Shown here one piece after another: positions 25,034 to 34,452 of a DNA stretch of 64,000 nt (the first letter of the stretch is position 1; every line of letters begins with the position of its first letter). Source of the stretch: an uncultured Muribaculaceae bacterium. Its GTDB lineage: Bacteria > Bacteroidota > Bacteroidia > Bacteroidales > Muribaculaceae. The position numbers and the translations under genes were made by a program. The stretch lies in NCBI GenBank assembly GCA_947628305.1, contig CANQZG010000006.1, forward strand, positions 1 to 64,000, given 5' to 3'. The notes below the pieces were generated by a model. It saw nothing but the letters and a program-made list of their open reading frames with translations, did no database searches and was not told the DNA's origin.

Positions 25034-26698
25034 CTATTGTTTGTTGGCGATTAATGCCTGTGCATTGGCGATAGCCTCGGGTGACACCTTGTTTCCGCTA
25101 AGCATGACGGCGATTTCTCTGACGTGCTGTTCGTCATCGAGCATGCTGATGCGGGTGTGGGTTGACGTGTCGTCATCCTCTTTATACACCTTGTAATGAT
25201 GCGTCCCTTTGGCTGCGACCTGTGGCAGATGGGTTATCGCGATGACCTGAATGTTGGATGATATGTCTTTCATCAGGTTTCCCATGCGGTTGGCGACATC
25301 CCCGGAGACCCCCGTGTCAATTTCATCGAAGATGATGGATGGCAGTTGCATCCTTGTCGCGATAAGGGATTTGACACACAGCATCAGACGTGATATTTCA
25401 CCGCCTGACGCCGTTGCGCCGACAGGCATCAATGGTTGGTTTTTGTTGAACGCAAACAAGAATTGCACCGTATCGCTCCCTGTCGAAGTCATGTCAGATG
25501 GAGTCACGGCGATTTCACATTGGATGTTTTTCATTCCCAACGGAGAGGCCAGTTTTTTCAGGTCATCGGCAAATTTTGTCGCGGCCTCTGTACGCGATGA
25601 GGTGAGTGCGGCGGCTGTCTCGCGGGCCAATGCACGGGCACGCCTGGCTTCTTTTTCAAGTTCGGCGACTGTGTCATCGCTATCATCGAGTGCATCGAGA
25701 CGGGCGCGTAGAGAGTCTCTGATTTCTATTAACTGTGCCACTGAATCGACATGATGCTTGTGCTGGAGTGAATAGATGTTGCTCAACCGTTCTTCGATGG
25801 CGGCAAGTTCTTCGGGGTCAGGTGTGAGGTCATCGTTGAGGGAGCGTAATGTCGATGCGATGTCTCCAAGTTCGATTGAAGTAGACTCAAGTCTGGCCAG
25901 TATCTCCTCGTTTTCGGGCAGAAGTTGCTCTATGTCCTGACATGAATCGGTCGCGGTCGCGAGTGATTCGATTGCATTGTGCCGTCCTTCTGATAATGCG
26001 TCAAGTGCGGTGATAAGTGCGGCTTTTAATTCAGTCAGGTTTGTGAGGATGTCCCGTCGTCGTTCCAGTTCGTCCTCCTCACCGGCAGTGAGGTCGAGCT
26101 CTTCAAGTTGTTCAAGCTGATAGCGGGTGAAATCCTCGTCTTCGCGGCTCTGCTCGATACGTGTCTTGGTGGCTTTTAGCTTTTTCATCGTGGCGCGGAA
26201 CGATGAAAACCGTGCCGCATGTTCCTTTAAGGTATCGTGATTGCCTGCGAGCGTGTCGATTACGCGCAACTGGAATTCAGGTTGAGACAGGAGTTGGTTT
26301 TGATGTTGCGAGTGTATGTCAATCAATTGCAACGCAACGGCCTGTAGACGGTTTAACGGTACGGGAGAGTCGTTGATGAATGCGCGGGAGCGACCGTTCG
26401 GGGCGATTTCGCGGCGGAGAATGCATCTTGTGTCGTCCCATTCTATGTCATTTTCGATGCAATATTTCTTCAACAGGGGATAACCCTCGACTTCAAATGA
26501 GGCTTCAATCACCGACTTGGTGTCATGGTCGCGGACTACACGGGTATCGGCGCGGCCTCCGAGGATTAGCGACAGTGCGCCGAGCATGATTGACTTTCCC
26601 GCACCGGTCTCGCCGGTGATAATATTCAGGCCGGGATGAAAATCAATATCCACCCTGTCGATTAGTGCGTAGTTCGATATGTGAAGCGATTCCAGCAT
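25034..26698 (-). CDS. recN: DNA repair protein RecN
   Basis: A 554-residue SMC-like ATPase used in double-strand break repair. Walker A is GETGAGKSIML (residues 31-41) after the IDFHPGLNIITG opening. Coiled-coil arms occupy about residues 160-370. The C-terminal half has the ABC signature region and Walker B SIIFDEIDTGVSGDVA, followed by ITHLPQVAAKGTHHYKV. Length and domain order match RecN. Neighbours are DUF4835 and rlmB in the same direction. Confidence 0.95.
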   Translation of the reverse strand: MLESLHISNYALIDRVDIDFHPGLNIITGETGAGKSIMLGALSLILGGRADTRVVRDHDTKSVIEASFEVEGYPLLKKYCIENDIEWDDTRCILRREIAPNGRSRAFINDSPVPLNRLQAVALQLIDIHSQHQNQLLSQPEFQLRVIDTLAGNHDTLKEHAARFSSFRATMKKLKATKTRIEQSREDEDFTRYQLEQLEELDLTAGEEDELERRRDILTNLTELKAALITALDALSEGRHNAIESLATATDSCQDIEQLLPENEEILARLESTSIELGDIASTLRSLNDDLTPDPEELAAIEERLSNIYSLQHKHHVDSVAQLIEIRDSLRARLDALDDSDDTVAELEKEARRARALARETAAALTSSRTEAATKFADDLKKLASPLGMKNIQCEIAVTPSDMTSTGSDTVQFLFAFNKNQPLMPVGATASGGEISRLMLCVKSLIATRMQLPSIIFDEIDTGVSGDVANRMGNLMKDISSNIQVIAITHLPQVAAKGTHHYKVYKEDDDTSTHTRISMLDDEQHVREIAVMLSGNKVSPEAIANAQALIANKQ

Positions 26699-26723
26699 TT
26701 ATCTCTAAACTTTAAACCATCCA

Positions 26724-27641
26724 TCACTTGTTTTTTCCCGCTTTTATCATGTTAAGACGGGTCTGTTCGGTGGGGTATAGGGAATATAGTATTTCATATA
26801 CGCGTTCGCGTTCGTCCTGTGTGCCTTTGGTATAAACGTTTACAAGTTCGTCAAGTTTGGCGTCCTTGAACATCGACAGGCCTACGGACATAGGGGCGAC
26901 GGCATAGACTTTTTTCAGGGTCTCAAGGCTTTCGGTTATGGTTGCCCTGCCTTTGTCGGGACTCACCGACATTTCGTCCAAACCTTTGCGGTGATAATTG
27001 TAGACCATGTCGCGCAACTGGCTTGTGGAAGGGTCGGTGAATGCGCTTAATATGGCCGAGCGGTTTTTGTTGTCCTCAAATGCTTTCCACCCTGTTTCAC
27101 CTGTCGATTGGGCGAAACGCACCACCTGTTCCACCTTGTCAAACCAAGGGTTGCCGCCTCGTGGCGAGAATGAGTCGAAATCAAGGGCGATGATGAGATA
27201 GGCATAGAAATTGAGTATCGCTGTAAGTTGGCTCTCCATTGAATTTTCAGAAAAAACCAATGGCTCGTTCTCCTGATAGGTGAAATCTATTTTGGTGTCC
27301 TTGAAATTGAGCAGTGTTGTGGTGTAGGAACTGTTGTAGACCGGGCGTGTCGATTGGATTTGCAAATCGCCGGTGAAAGTGTTGTCATCCTTGACTTCCT
27401 TGATTGTGAAGAACAGCTTGCATTCGATTTTCTCGTTCGGGGCAAATTGCGCGTTGGTGAATTTATTGGTGTTCATGTAGTCGTTGATTGCGCCCTGAAG
27501 GGTCTCGAACACCGACTTGTTTGTCCCCTGTACCTGGGAACTGTTGATTTCGACCTGACAATTAAGCTCCTGGGCGTGAGGATAGATGATACCAAGCGTT
27601 AGAATATATAATAAAAATGTCAGTATGCGTGATTTGGTCAT
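26724..27641 (-). CDS. DUF4835 exported protein
   Basis: A 305-residue protein with a signal peptide (about 1-23, ending PHAQ) followed by ELNCQVEINSSQVQGTNKSVFETLQ, the characteristic opening of the DUF4835 family found across Bacteroidetes. Further marks are FYAYLIIALDFDSFSPRGGNPWFD and the C-terminal YPTEQTRLNMIK. Some literature associates this family with type IX secretion (PorD), but no other secretion gene is in the window. It overlaps coaBC by 4 bases, as is usual for this conserved gene block. Confidence 0.88.
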   Translation of the reverse strand: MTKSRILTFLLYILTLGIIYPHAQELNCQVEINSSQVQGTNKSVFETLQGAINDYMNTNKFTNAQFAPNEKIECKLFFTIKEVKDDNTFTGDLQIQSTRPVYNSSYTTTLLNFKDTKIDFTYQENEPLVFSENSMESQLTAILNFYAYLIIALDFDSFSPRGGNPWFDKVEQVVRFAQSTGETGWKAFEDNKNRSAILSAFTDPSTSQLRDMVYNYHRKGLDEMSVSPDKGRATITESLETLKKVYAVAPMSVGLSMFKDAKLDELVNVYTKGTQDERERVYEILYSLYPTEQTRLNMIKAGKNK

Positions 27642-28834
27642 AGATTGGAGAGTGAGTCTATAATTAACTCGGCAATTTGTCTTTTTGGTAACAAATCCGA
27701 TTTCTGTTGATTCCCGTCAGCGGTTATCAGGGTCACTTTGTTTGTGTCGGTTCCGAATCCCGCGCCTTTATCTTTCAAGGAGTTCAGCACAATCATGTCA
27801 AGGTTCTTGCGCTGTAATTTCTCTGTTGCGTTTTTTAGCTCAGAGTCGGTCTCGAGAGCGAATCCGACAAGATATTGCCCTTCTTGCTTCATTTTGCCGA
27901 GTGTGGCAGCAATGTCGGGGTTCTTGATAAGGCGGATGACAGGGGTGTCATCGTGTTCGCGCTTGATTTTTCGGTCATGTACGGTCTCGGGGGCATAATC
28001 GGCCACGGCGGCGCACATGATTGCGATGTCGGATGTCGGGAATTCACTGACACATGCGTCGCACATCTCCCGTGCCGACTCTACTTTAATCACTTTGATG
28101 GCGGGATGTACGGCCTTGAGCGACACAGGGCCGCTTATGAGTGTCACATTCGCGCCTTGTAGGGCGGCTTCCTCGGCGAGGGCATAACCCATTTTCCCCG
28201 ACGAGTAGTTGCCGATAAACCGTACCGGGTCGATTTTCTCGTAGGTCGGGCCGGCTGTGATAAGGACGTTTTTACCGTTCAATTTCCCTTGAGAGTCAAA
28301 AAAACGGTCGAGTATTTCGACAATTTTTTCAGGTTCTTCCATCCGTCCTTTCCCCACGAGGTGGCTCGCCAGCTCCCCTGACGCAGGCTCGATGATGTGA
28401 TTCCCGTAAGAACGCAGACGTTCGATGTTGGTGACAGTCGAGGGGTGGGCCATCATGTCAAGGTCCATTGCCGGGGCGATGAACACCGGGGCTTTTGCCG
28501 AGAGATAAGTGGTGACGAGCATGTTATCGGCTATGCCGTTGGCCATTTTGCCGATTGTAGAGGCTGTCGCCGGGGCAATCACCATGGCGTCGGCCCATAG
28601 GCCGAGGTCCACATGGCTGTTCCATTGCCCTGTGTTGGCGGTGAAAAACTCGCTTACGACAGGTTTCCCTGAAAGAGCCGAAAGGGTTACAGGGGTAATG
28701 AACTCTTTACCTGAAGGAGTGATTACGACCTGTACTTCAGCCCCGGCTTTCACGAGAAGGCGTAGGAGTGTCACTGATTTATAGGCGGCTATACCGCCGG
28801 TTATACCGAGTATGATGTGTTTGCCTTTCAGCAT
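27638..28834 (-). CDS. coaBC: Bifunctional phosphopantothenoylcysteine decarboxylase/synthetase
   Basis: A 398-residue coenzyme A enzyme. The N-terminal CoaC half is a flavoprotein (GITGGIAAYKSVTLLRLLVK; catalytic histidine in NSHVDLGLWADAMVIAPAT; PAMDLDMMAHPS). The C-terminal CoaB half starts around residue 185 (VLITAGPTYEKIDPVRFIGN) with NYSSGKMGYALAEEA and the nucleotide segment IMCAAVADYAPE. It joins cysteine to phosphopantothenate and decarboxylates the product. It overlaps both neighbours, the DUF4835 gene and the exonuclease. Confidence 0.95.
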   Translation of the reverse strand: MLKGKHIILGITGGIAAYKSVTLLRLLVKAGAEVQVVITPSGKEFITPVTLSALSGKPVVSEFFTANTGQWNSHVDLGLWADAMVIAPATASTIGKMANGIADNMLVTTYLSAKAPVFIAPAMDLDMMAHPSTVTNIERLRSYGNHIIEPASGELASHLVGKGRMEEPEKIVEILDRFFDSQGKLNGKNVLITAGPTYEKIDPVRFIGNYSSGKMGYALAEEAALQGANVTLISGPVSLKAVHPAIKVIKVESAREMCDACVSEFPTSDIAIMCAAVADYAPETVHDRKIKREHDDTPVIRLIKNPDIAATLGKMKQEGQYLVGFALETDSELKNATEKLQRKNLDMIVLNSLKDKGAGFGTDTNKVTLITADGNQQKSDLLPKRQIAELIIDSLSNL

Positions 28835-29625
28835 CGGGTCAAGTTCTTGAATAGTCCTTTTTCATCTTGCATGCGAAGCCTGATGCGGGTGAAAGCCCGT
28901 TTGGTGTTCTCGGCGAACTCACCCTGTTGAATCCAGTTGTAATATCCGGGGTCGGTGCGTAATACTTCCTCGGCGAGACGTCCCTTGTATTTACCGAAAT
29001 TGATGACTTCTTGATTCTTGTCATTGAAAATCAACCGCCCCATGAGGTCGACGTTGCGGTTTTGGGATGAAAATGCGCTCAATGACTCGATGTCGTTGAC
29101 AAGGTCGGGATAGCGGTCGAGTTGTGCTTTCAGCACCTCGTATGTGGCGCGTGTGTCAGCGTTGGCTGAATGTGCCCCGTCGAGTTCCTTGTCACAATAG
29201 AAGCGGTAGGCGGCGACGAGGGTGCGTTGTTCTTTCTTGTGAAAGATTGTCTGTACATCCACAAAACGTGCCTTTGAAAAGTCAAAGTCCACTCCGGCGT
29301 TATGAAACTCCTGGTCGAGCATAGGTATGTCGAATCGGTTGGAATTGAACCCGGCGATGTCGCATCCCACCATCTGATTCGCGAGATCGCGTGCAACCTG
29401 ACGGAATGTAGGGCAGTCAGCCACATCCTCATCGGTGATGTGGTGGACGGCGGTGGCTTCGGCCGGGATGGGGATTCCGGGATTGATGCGGCGTGTGCGC
29501 TCGATTTCCTCGCCGTTAGGCATTATTTTTATGAATGAGATTTCAACGATACGGTCGGTCATGATGTTGATGCCGGTCGTCTCGAGGTCGAAGAATATTA
29601 TCGGTCGTTTTAACTTTAATTCCAT
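28828..29625 (-). CDS. DnaQ-like 3'-5' exonuclease
   Basis: A 265-residue protein with the DEDDh exonuclease motifs: FFDLETTG (Exo I, Asp and Glu, residues 11-18), GFNSNRFDIPML (Exo II) and HSANADTRATYEVL (Exo III with the catalytic His and Asp). A C-terminal extension (about 195-265) with NFGKYKGRLAEEVLRTDPGYYNW is a domain seen in a Bacteroidetes subset of these proteins. It may proofread or trim DNA ends; dnaN is the next gene upstream. It overlaps coaBC by 7 bases. Confidence 0.88.
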   Translation of the reverse strand: MELKLKRPIIFFDLETTGINIMTDRIVEISFIKIMPNGEEIERTRRINPGIPIPAEATAVHHITDEDVADCPTFRQVARDLANQMVGCDIAGFNSNRFDIPMLDQEFHNAGVDFDFSKARFVDVQTIFHKKEQRTLVAAYRFYCDKELDGAHSANADTRATYEVLKAQLDRYPDLVNDIESLSAFSSQNRNVDLMGRLIFNDKNQEVINFGKYKGRLAEEVLRTDPGYYNWIQQGEFAENTKRAFTRIRLRMQDEKGLFKNLTRC

Positions 29626-29652
29626 GTTGATGGGATGATGTCTTGTCAGTCG

Positions 29653-30783
29653 TCAGTCGATTACAGCCATTGGCATCAGCAGAATCAGGAGCTCGGTGTT
29701 GTCCTTGTTCTCCATGGGGAGGAACACTCCGGGACGGCTCGGGTCAGCGAGTTTAATAATCAACTCGGTTGTCGGGATTACGTTTGAAATCTCGATTAAG
29801 TAGGGCGCGCTGAAACCCATTGTCATGTCGTTGCCGGAGAAGCTGCACACGACCGATTCGCGTGCCGAGATGCAATAATTGTTGTCGGTCGCGCGTAGGG
29901 TTAGAAGTTCGGGCGCGATGTTGAACTTGACAAGTCCGTGGTCGGCTGACACGAAAGTCCCTACACGGCGTACCGCATTCAGGAATGACACACGGTCGAC
30001 AGTCAGCACGTATGGGTTGTTTGTCGGGATGACACGGTTATAGTCAGGGAATGTGCCTTTTACGAGCACGCTCTTGAATGTGAACGCGGCTGATTCGAGT
30101 GTGATATTCTTGGAATTAGCGGTAACGGTCACTTCCTCCTCTTTGGCGAATGCGTTCTTGAACACGGTTGCTGTTTTGACAGGTATTACTACAGAACCTT
30201 CTACGCCGGGGGTGATGTTGCTGTCGGAGAATCGCACGAGTTTGTGGGTGTCGGTGGCGACGAAAATCATGCGGTCTTTCTTGATGTCCCACAGTATGCC
30301 CGACATGATGGGGCGAAGGGCATCGGAGCCGACGGCGAAGATTGAATTGTCAATTCCTCGTATGAGATAGGATGCCTTGGTGGTGAAAGAGATGCTCTCC
30401 TCGGCTGAATCGTTTTTCTCGTCAGGCCGTGGGTATTCGCGCCCGTTGATTGCGACAAGGTTATATGTGCCGTTGGGATAGGTGATGTCAACCATGAGGT
30501 TGTCCTCGTGTATCTCGAAAGTTATACCTTGGTCAGGCATCTCTTTCAATAAGTCGACAAGACGGCGTGCATCGATGCAATACTCTCCCTCGCCTTCAGG
30601 TTCTGACACGGTCAGACGGGCTTCGAGTGAGTTCTCCATGTCTGATGCCCTTATGGTCAACTGTTCCCCCGTTAGGGTGAGGAGGAAATTGTTGAGCACA
30701 GTCAGCGTGTTCTTGGGGTTTATTATTTTGCTGACGGCTGACACGTAGCTGTAGAGCGTCTTGCTCGGCACATTGAATTTCAT
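29653..30783 (-). CDS. dnaN: DNA polymerase III beta subunit (sliding clamp)
   Basis: About 376 residues from ATG 30783 (MKFNVPSKTLYSYVSAVSKI). It forms the ring that holds DNA polymerase III on DNA. Three clamp domains are expected; marks include INPKNTLTVLNNFLLTL, FVATDTHKLVRF and the C-terminal FLPMENKDNTELLILLMPM that ends in the usual hydrophobic pocket region. The frame extended to 30825 overlaps the promoter and is rejected. A well-matched promoter lies upstream. No oriC-like region or dnaA gene is in the window. Confidence 0.95.
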   Translation of the reverse strand: MKFNVPSKTLYSYVSAVSKIINPKNTLTVLNNFLLTLTGEQLTIRASDMENSLEARLTVSEPEGEGEYCIDARRLVDLLKEMPDQGITFEIHEDNLMVDITYPNGTYNLVAINGREYPRPDEKNDSAEESISFTTKASYLIRGIDNSIFAVGSDALRPIMSGILWDIKKDRMIFVATDTHKLVRFSDSNITPGVEGSVVIPVKTATVFKNAFAKEEEVTVTANSKNITLESAAFTFKSVLVKGTFPDYNRVIPTNNPYVLTVDRVSFLNAVRRVGTFVSADHGLVKFNIAPELLTLRATDNNYCISARESVVCSFSGNDMTMGFSAPYLIEISNVIPTTELIIKLADPSRPGVFLPMENKDNTELLILLMPMAVID

Positions 30784-30822
30784 GATGATATGAAGTTTAG
30801 TCGTTATTGTTCGATTAACGTA

Positions 30823-30854
30823 CAAATTTAGTGATATTCTGCAAAACAGCCAAA
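30823..30854 (-). promoter_or_regulatory. Promoter of the dnaN-led operon
   Basis: On the minus strand TTTG (30854-30851), 20 bases, TAAATTTG (30830-30823) match the Bacteroidetes consensus exactly, 40 bases before the dnaN start. It would serve the dnaN to cvfB-like block. Confidence 0.75.
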
Positions 30855-30927
30855 CACGTTGACGCTTTTCTGCAAATAGGGTCAGTATTCATTGGGTGGG
30901 GGTAGGTTTCGGTTGATGATAAATGTG

Positions 30928-30935
30928 TAATTTTG
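30928..30935 (+). promoter_or_regulatory. Possible -7 element for the DUF3737 operon
   Basis: TAATTTTG matches TAnnTTTG, 47 bases before the ATG at 30983. The upstream -33 element is weak (TTTC at 30907-30910 has a short spacing). Confidence 0.4.
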
Positions 30936-30982
30936 TATCGCAAATTAAAAGTAAACAATCTCTTAAATATCTTTCCTAAATT

Positions 30983-31828
30983 ATGGAAATAATCAAAGAT
31001 AAAGAATTCGGCGGGGAGCGGCCATTGTTCGGCTCTCATGGCTTGAAACTCGAGAATGTCACGATACATGCCGGGGAGTCGGCATTGAAAGAATGCGGCG
31101 ACATAGAGGCGGTGGGATGTCGTTTTGAGGGTAAGTACCCTTTCTGGCATGTCAACGGTTTCAAGGTCAAGGATTGCCTGTTTACATCCGGCGCACGCGC
31201 GGCGTTATGGTATTCGCGCGACCTTGTCATGACTGACACGGTAGTGGAGGCCCCCAAGATGTTCCGGGAAATGGATAATCTGTATCTTGAGAATGTCAGA
31301 ATCCCTGATGCGCAGGAGACCCTTTGGCATTGCCGTGGGGTCAGGTTGAAAAATGTCGAGGTGAGTAATGCTGACTACATATTCATGCATTCAAGCGACA
31401 TAGAAATCGAGGATTACCGACAGAATGGCAATTACTCGTTCCAGTATTGTCGTAATGTGGTGATACGTAATGCGGTGCTCAATACCAAGGATGCTTTCTG
31501 GAACACTGAGAATGTGACGGTCTATGATTCTGAAATAGATGGTGAATATCTGGGTTGGCATTCCCGTAACCTGCGTCTTGTCAATTGCCGTATCGCCGGG
31601 ACACAACCTTTCTGTTATGCCGAGAATCTTGTGCTTGAAAATTGTGAGATGGCGGAGGATGCCGACCTTGCGTTTGAATACACTACGGTCGATGCACGTG
31701 TGAACGGTCGCATCACGAGTGTCAAGAATCCCCGTAGCGGTCGCATTGTCGCAGGTTCCATAGGCGAAATAATACTTGACGGAAATATCAAGCAGCCGGC
31801 CGATTGTGTCATAGAACAGCTCGGCTGA
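30983..31828 (+). CDS. DUF3737 protein (right-handed beta-helix-like)
   Basis: A 281-residue protein starting MEIIKDKEFGGERPLFGSHGLKLENV, the typical opening of DUF3737. It consists of short repeats with pattern F/W-x-x-x-x-x-V/L-x-x-x (e.g. FTSGARAALWYSRDLVMTDTV, EDYRQNGNYSFQYCRNVVIR), which suggests a parallel beta-helix. Function is unknown. In other bacteria this family is often linked to transporters; here a MATE gene follows 11 bases after its stop. Confidence 0.85.
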   Translation: MEIIKDKEFGGERPLFGSHGLKLENVTIHAGESALKECGDIEAVGCRFEGKYPFWHVNGFKVKDCLFTSGARAALWYSRDLVMTDTVVEAPKMFREMDNLYLENVRIPDAQETLWHCRGVRLKNVEVSNADYIFMHSSDIEIEDYRQNGNYSFQYCRNVVIRNAVLNTKDAFWNTENVTVYDSEIDGEYLGWHSRNLRLVNCRIAGTQPFCYAENLVLENCEMAEDADLAFEYTTVDARVNGRITSVKNPRSGRIVAGSIGEIILDGNIKQPADCVIEQLG

Positions 31829-31839
31829 ACGGGAGTCCC

Positions 31840-33288
31840 ATGAAAATCTTTTCAGGGAACGAGGACAGCCTTTCAGCTAAAATCAGGGGCGACAGACCGC
31901 TGGCATTCCGTCAGCGACTGTCGCTCGCTGTCATGTTGAGTGTCCCGGCCATAATGGCACAGCTTTCGGCTGTGATTATGGAATATATCGATGCCTCTAT
32001 GGTGGGCAGCCTTGGGGCGGATGCTTCGGCTTCGATTGGGCTTGTGGCTACATCGACATGGCTGTTTATGGGCATGTGTTCGGCTTTTGCCACAGGGTTC
32101 TCCGTGCAGGTGGCGCATCTGCTCGGGGCGGGGCGACGTGACGCGGCGCGTTCGGTGTTACGTCAGGCTATCGTGGCGGCTACGGCTTTCAGCGTGTTGC
32201 TCGCCATTATCGGTGTGGCAATCAGTGGTCCGTTGCCTGCATGGCTTGGTGGGAATGATGAAATCAACGGGAATGCGACGTTGTATTTCAGAGTGTTTTC
32301 ATTGTCGCTCCCTGTGTTGCAGTTGAGTTTTCTTTCGAGCGGGATGTTGCGTTGCAGTGGCAATATGGTCGTGCCGGGGGTGCTTGGCGTGGTAATGTGT
32401 CTGCTTGATGTCGTCTTTAATTTCTTTATGATATTCCCGACCCGCGAGGTAATGTTGGCTGGCATTGGTGTCACGGTTCCCGGGATGGGTCTCGGGGTCT
32501 GGGGTGCGGCGGTGGGTACCGCCTTGGCTGAGGCTGTAGTTGTCGCATTGTTGTTATATCATCTGTGGTTCAGGCCTTCGGAGATAAAACTTTCCGGGGA
32601 AAAGGGCAGTTTCATGCCACGTATGGAGACTTTGAAACGTGCCTATAAGATTGGTCTGCCAATGGGGGTTGAGCGGTTTGTCACGTCGGCTGCGCAGATT
32701 ACGTTGACCGTCATTGTCGCTCCTCTCGGTACGGCCTCTATCGCGGCCAATGCGTTTGCAATCACAGCCGAGAGCCTATGTTATATGCCCGGTTACGGCA
32801 TTGCTGACGCCGCGACCACCCTTGTCGGACAAAGCCTTGGTGCCGGCCGTCGTGTGTTGGCGCGTAAGTTCGCTTATATGACAGTGGGGATGGGTATGGT
32901 GGTTATGACTGTGATGGGTGTGGTGATGTACCTTGCCGCGCCGTTGATGATAGGTGTGATGACACCTGACCGTGAGATTCTTGACCTCGGTGTGATGGCG
33001 TTGCGTACCGAGGCCTGGGCAGAGCCGATGTTCGCGGCATCGATTGTTGCTTACGGGGCTTTTGTCGGCGCGGGCGATACGGTCGTGCCTTGTATTATGA
33101 ACTTTGGCTGTATGTGGGTGATACGAATCACACTCGCCGCGGTGCTCGCTCCTGTCATGGGGTTACATGGGGTGTGGGTTGCGATGTGCATTGAATTGTG
33201 TTGCCGTGGCGCGATATTTCTCGCCCGGTTGCGTTCAGGATGTTGGATGAACAGGATAAACAAGATAAATGATTATGAAAAAATATGA
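31840..33288 (+). CDS. MATE-family efflux transporter
   Basis: About 482 residues from ATG 31840. The protein has about twelve hydrophobic segments with the MATE layout: LSVPAIMAQLSAVIMEYIDASMVG in helix 1-2 and a second-half repeat starting KRAYKIGLPMGVERFVTSAA. It would export cationic or organic compounds using an ion gradient; substrate is unknown. The frame extended to 31804 overlaps the DUF3737 stop. The 3' end overlaps the PatB-like gene by about 14-20 bases, so the DUF3737, MATE and PatB genes form one operon. Confidence 0.9.
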   Translation: MKIFSGNEDSLSAKIRGDRPLAFRQRLSLAVMLSVPAIMAQLSAVIMEYIDASMVGSLGADASASIGLVATSTWLFMGMCSAFATGFSVQVAHLLGAGRRDAARSVLRQAIVAATAFSVLLAIIGVAISGPLPAWLGGNDEINGNATLYFRVFSLSLPVLQLSFLSSGMLRCSGNMVVPGVLGVVMCLLDVVFNFFMIFPTREVMLAGIGVTVPGMGLGVWGAAVGTALAEAVVVALLLYHLWFRPSEIKLSGEKGSFMPRMETLKRAYKIGLPMGVERFVTSAAQITLTVIVAPLGTASIAANAFAITAESLCYMPGYGIADAATTLVGQSLGAGRRVLARKFAYMTVGMGMVVMTVMGVVMYLAAPLMIGVMTPDREILDLGVMALRTEAWAEPMFAASIVAYGAFVGAGDTVVPCIMNFGCMWVIRITLAAVLAPVMGLHGVWVAMCIELCCRGAIFLARLRSGCWMNRINKINDYEKI

Positions 33289-34441
33289 TTTCGATACCAT
33301 AGTGCCCCGCCGGGGTACAGGGTCTTACAAATGGGATACGCCACAGGGAGATGACGTGTTGCCGATGTGGGTCGCTGACATGGATTTCAGGACTGCGCCT
33401 GAAATAATCGATGCTCTGATGCGGCGTGTCGCCCATGGAGTGTTCGGTTACACGCTTGTCCCCGAGCGGTATTACGAGGCGGTCATCGGTTGGTTCAAAC
33501 GCCGTCATGGACTTGTGGTGTCACGTGAGCACATATTGTACACGAGCGGTGTCGTGCCTGCGGTGTCGGCGATTATAAAGGGGCTGACAGCCCCGGGAGA
33601 CGGTGTCATAGTACAGACGCCGGTCTATAATTGCTTTTTCTCCTCAATCCGTAATAACGGGTGCCGCATTGTGGAGAACCCACTTGTTGAACAAGACGGA
33701 GCATACGTCATGGATTTTGATGACCTTGAAAGGAAAGCGGCTGACCCACGTAGCAAAATCATGCTGCTGTGTAACCCGCATAACCCCGGTGGGCGTGTGT
33801 GGACACGCGAGGAACTGACGCGGGTCGGGCGCATCTGTATTGACAATGGTGTTACAGTTGTTTCTGACGAGATTCACTGTGAGCTTGTATTCCCGGGGCA
33901 TAAGTATACGCCGTTTGCGTCTGTTTCGGCTGAATTCTACGATAAATCCATCACATGTTCGTCACCGAGCAAGGCGTTTAATACGGCAGGGTTACAAATA
34001 GCCAATATATTTGTCGCCGATGAGATGTTCAAGGCGAGGATAGACAAGGCTATTAATATAAACGAGGTGTGTGATGTCAATCCGTTCGGTGTAGAGGGAT
34101 TGATAGCGGCGTATAATCATGGGGAAGAATGGCTGTCACAACTCATGGACTACCTGCATGGTAACTATATGTACCTAAGGAACTTCTTTAATGATAATCT
34201 ACATGATTTCCCTGTGATGAGGCTTGATGGAACTTATCTCGCGTGGGTTGACTGCCGCGTATTGAAAATGCCGTCCGATGAAATCGAACGGCATTTGGTG
34301 GAGTATTCCCGCGTGATGCCCGCTTCAGGTGCGACTTATCGCGGTGACGGTTTTATACGCATTAACTTTGCTTGTCCGCGTCAGGTATTGGCCGAGGGGT
34401 TAAGGCGTATCGCCGATGGCCTATTAAGCTGTAAACTATAA
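33275..34441 (+). CDS. MalY/PatB-family aminotransferase (probable cystathionine beta-lyase)
   Basis: About 388 residues of a fold-type I PLP enzyme. MalY/PatB family marks: LPMWVADMDFRTAPEI, the phosphate loop TSGVVPAVSAI, NPHNPGGRVW, and the Schiff-base lysine in SSPSKAFNTAGLQIAN. These enzymes cleave C-S bonds of cystathionine or related thioethers. An alternative ATG is two codons upstream (33269), inside the MATE gene. Clustering with an exporter is intriguing but gives no specific substrate. Confidence 0.88.
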   Translation: MKKYDFDTIVPRRGTGSYKWDTPQGDDVLPMWVADMDFRTAPEIIDALMRRVAHGVFGYTLVPERYYEAVIGWFKRRHGLVVSREHILYTSGVVPAVSAIIKGLTAPGDGVIVQTPVYNCFFSSIRNNGCRIVENPLVEQDGAYVMDFDDLERKAADPRSKIMLLCNPHNPGGRVWTREELTRVGRICIDNGVTVVSDEIHCELVFPGHKYTPFASVSAEFYDKSITCSSPSKAFNTAGLQIANIFVADEMFKARIDKAININEVCDVNPFGVEGLIAAYNHGEEWLSQLMDYLHGNYMYLRNFFNDNLHDFPVMRLDGTYLAWVDCRVLKMPSDEIERHLVEYSRVMPASGATYRGDGFIRINFACPRQVLAEGLRRIADGLLSCKL

Positions 34442-34452
34442 TAAACTATAAA

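Noticed and set aside
30784-30982. Replication origin near dnaN
   Set aside because: No dnaA gene and no cluster of DnaA boxes was seen in the short intergenic region.
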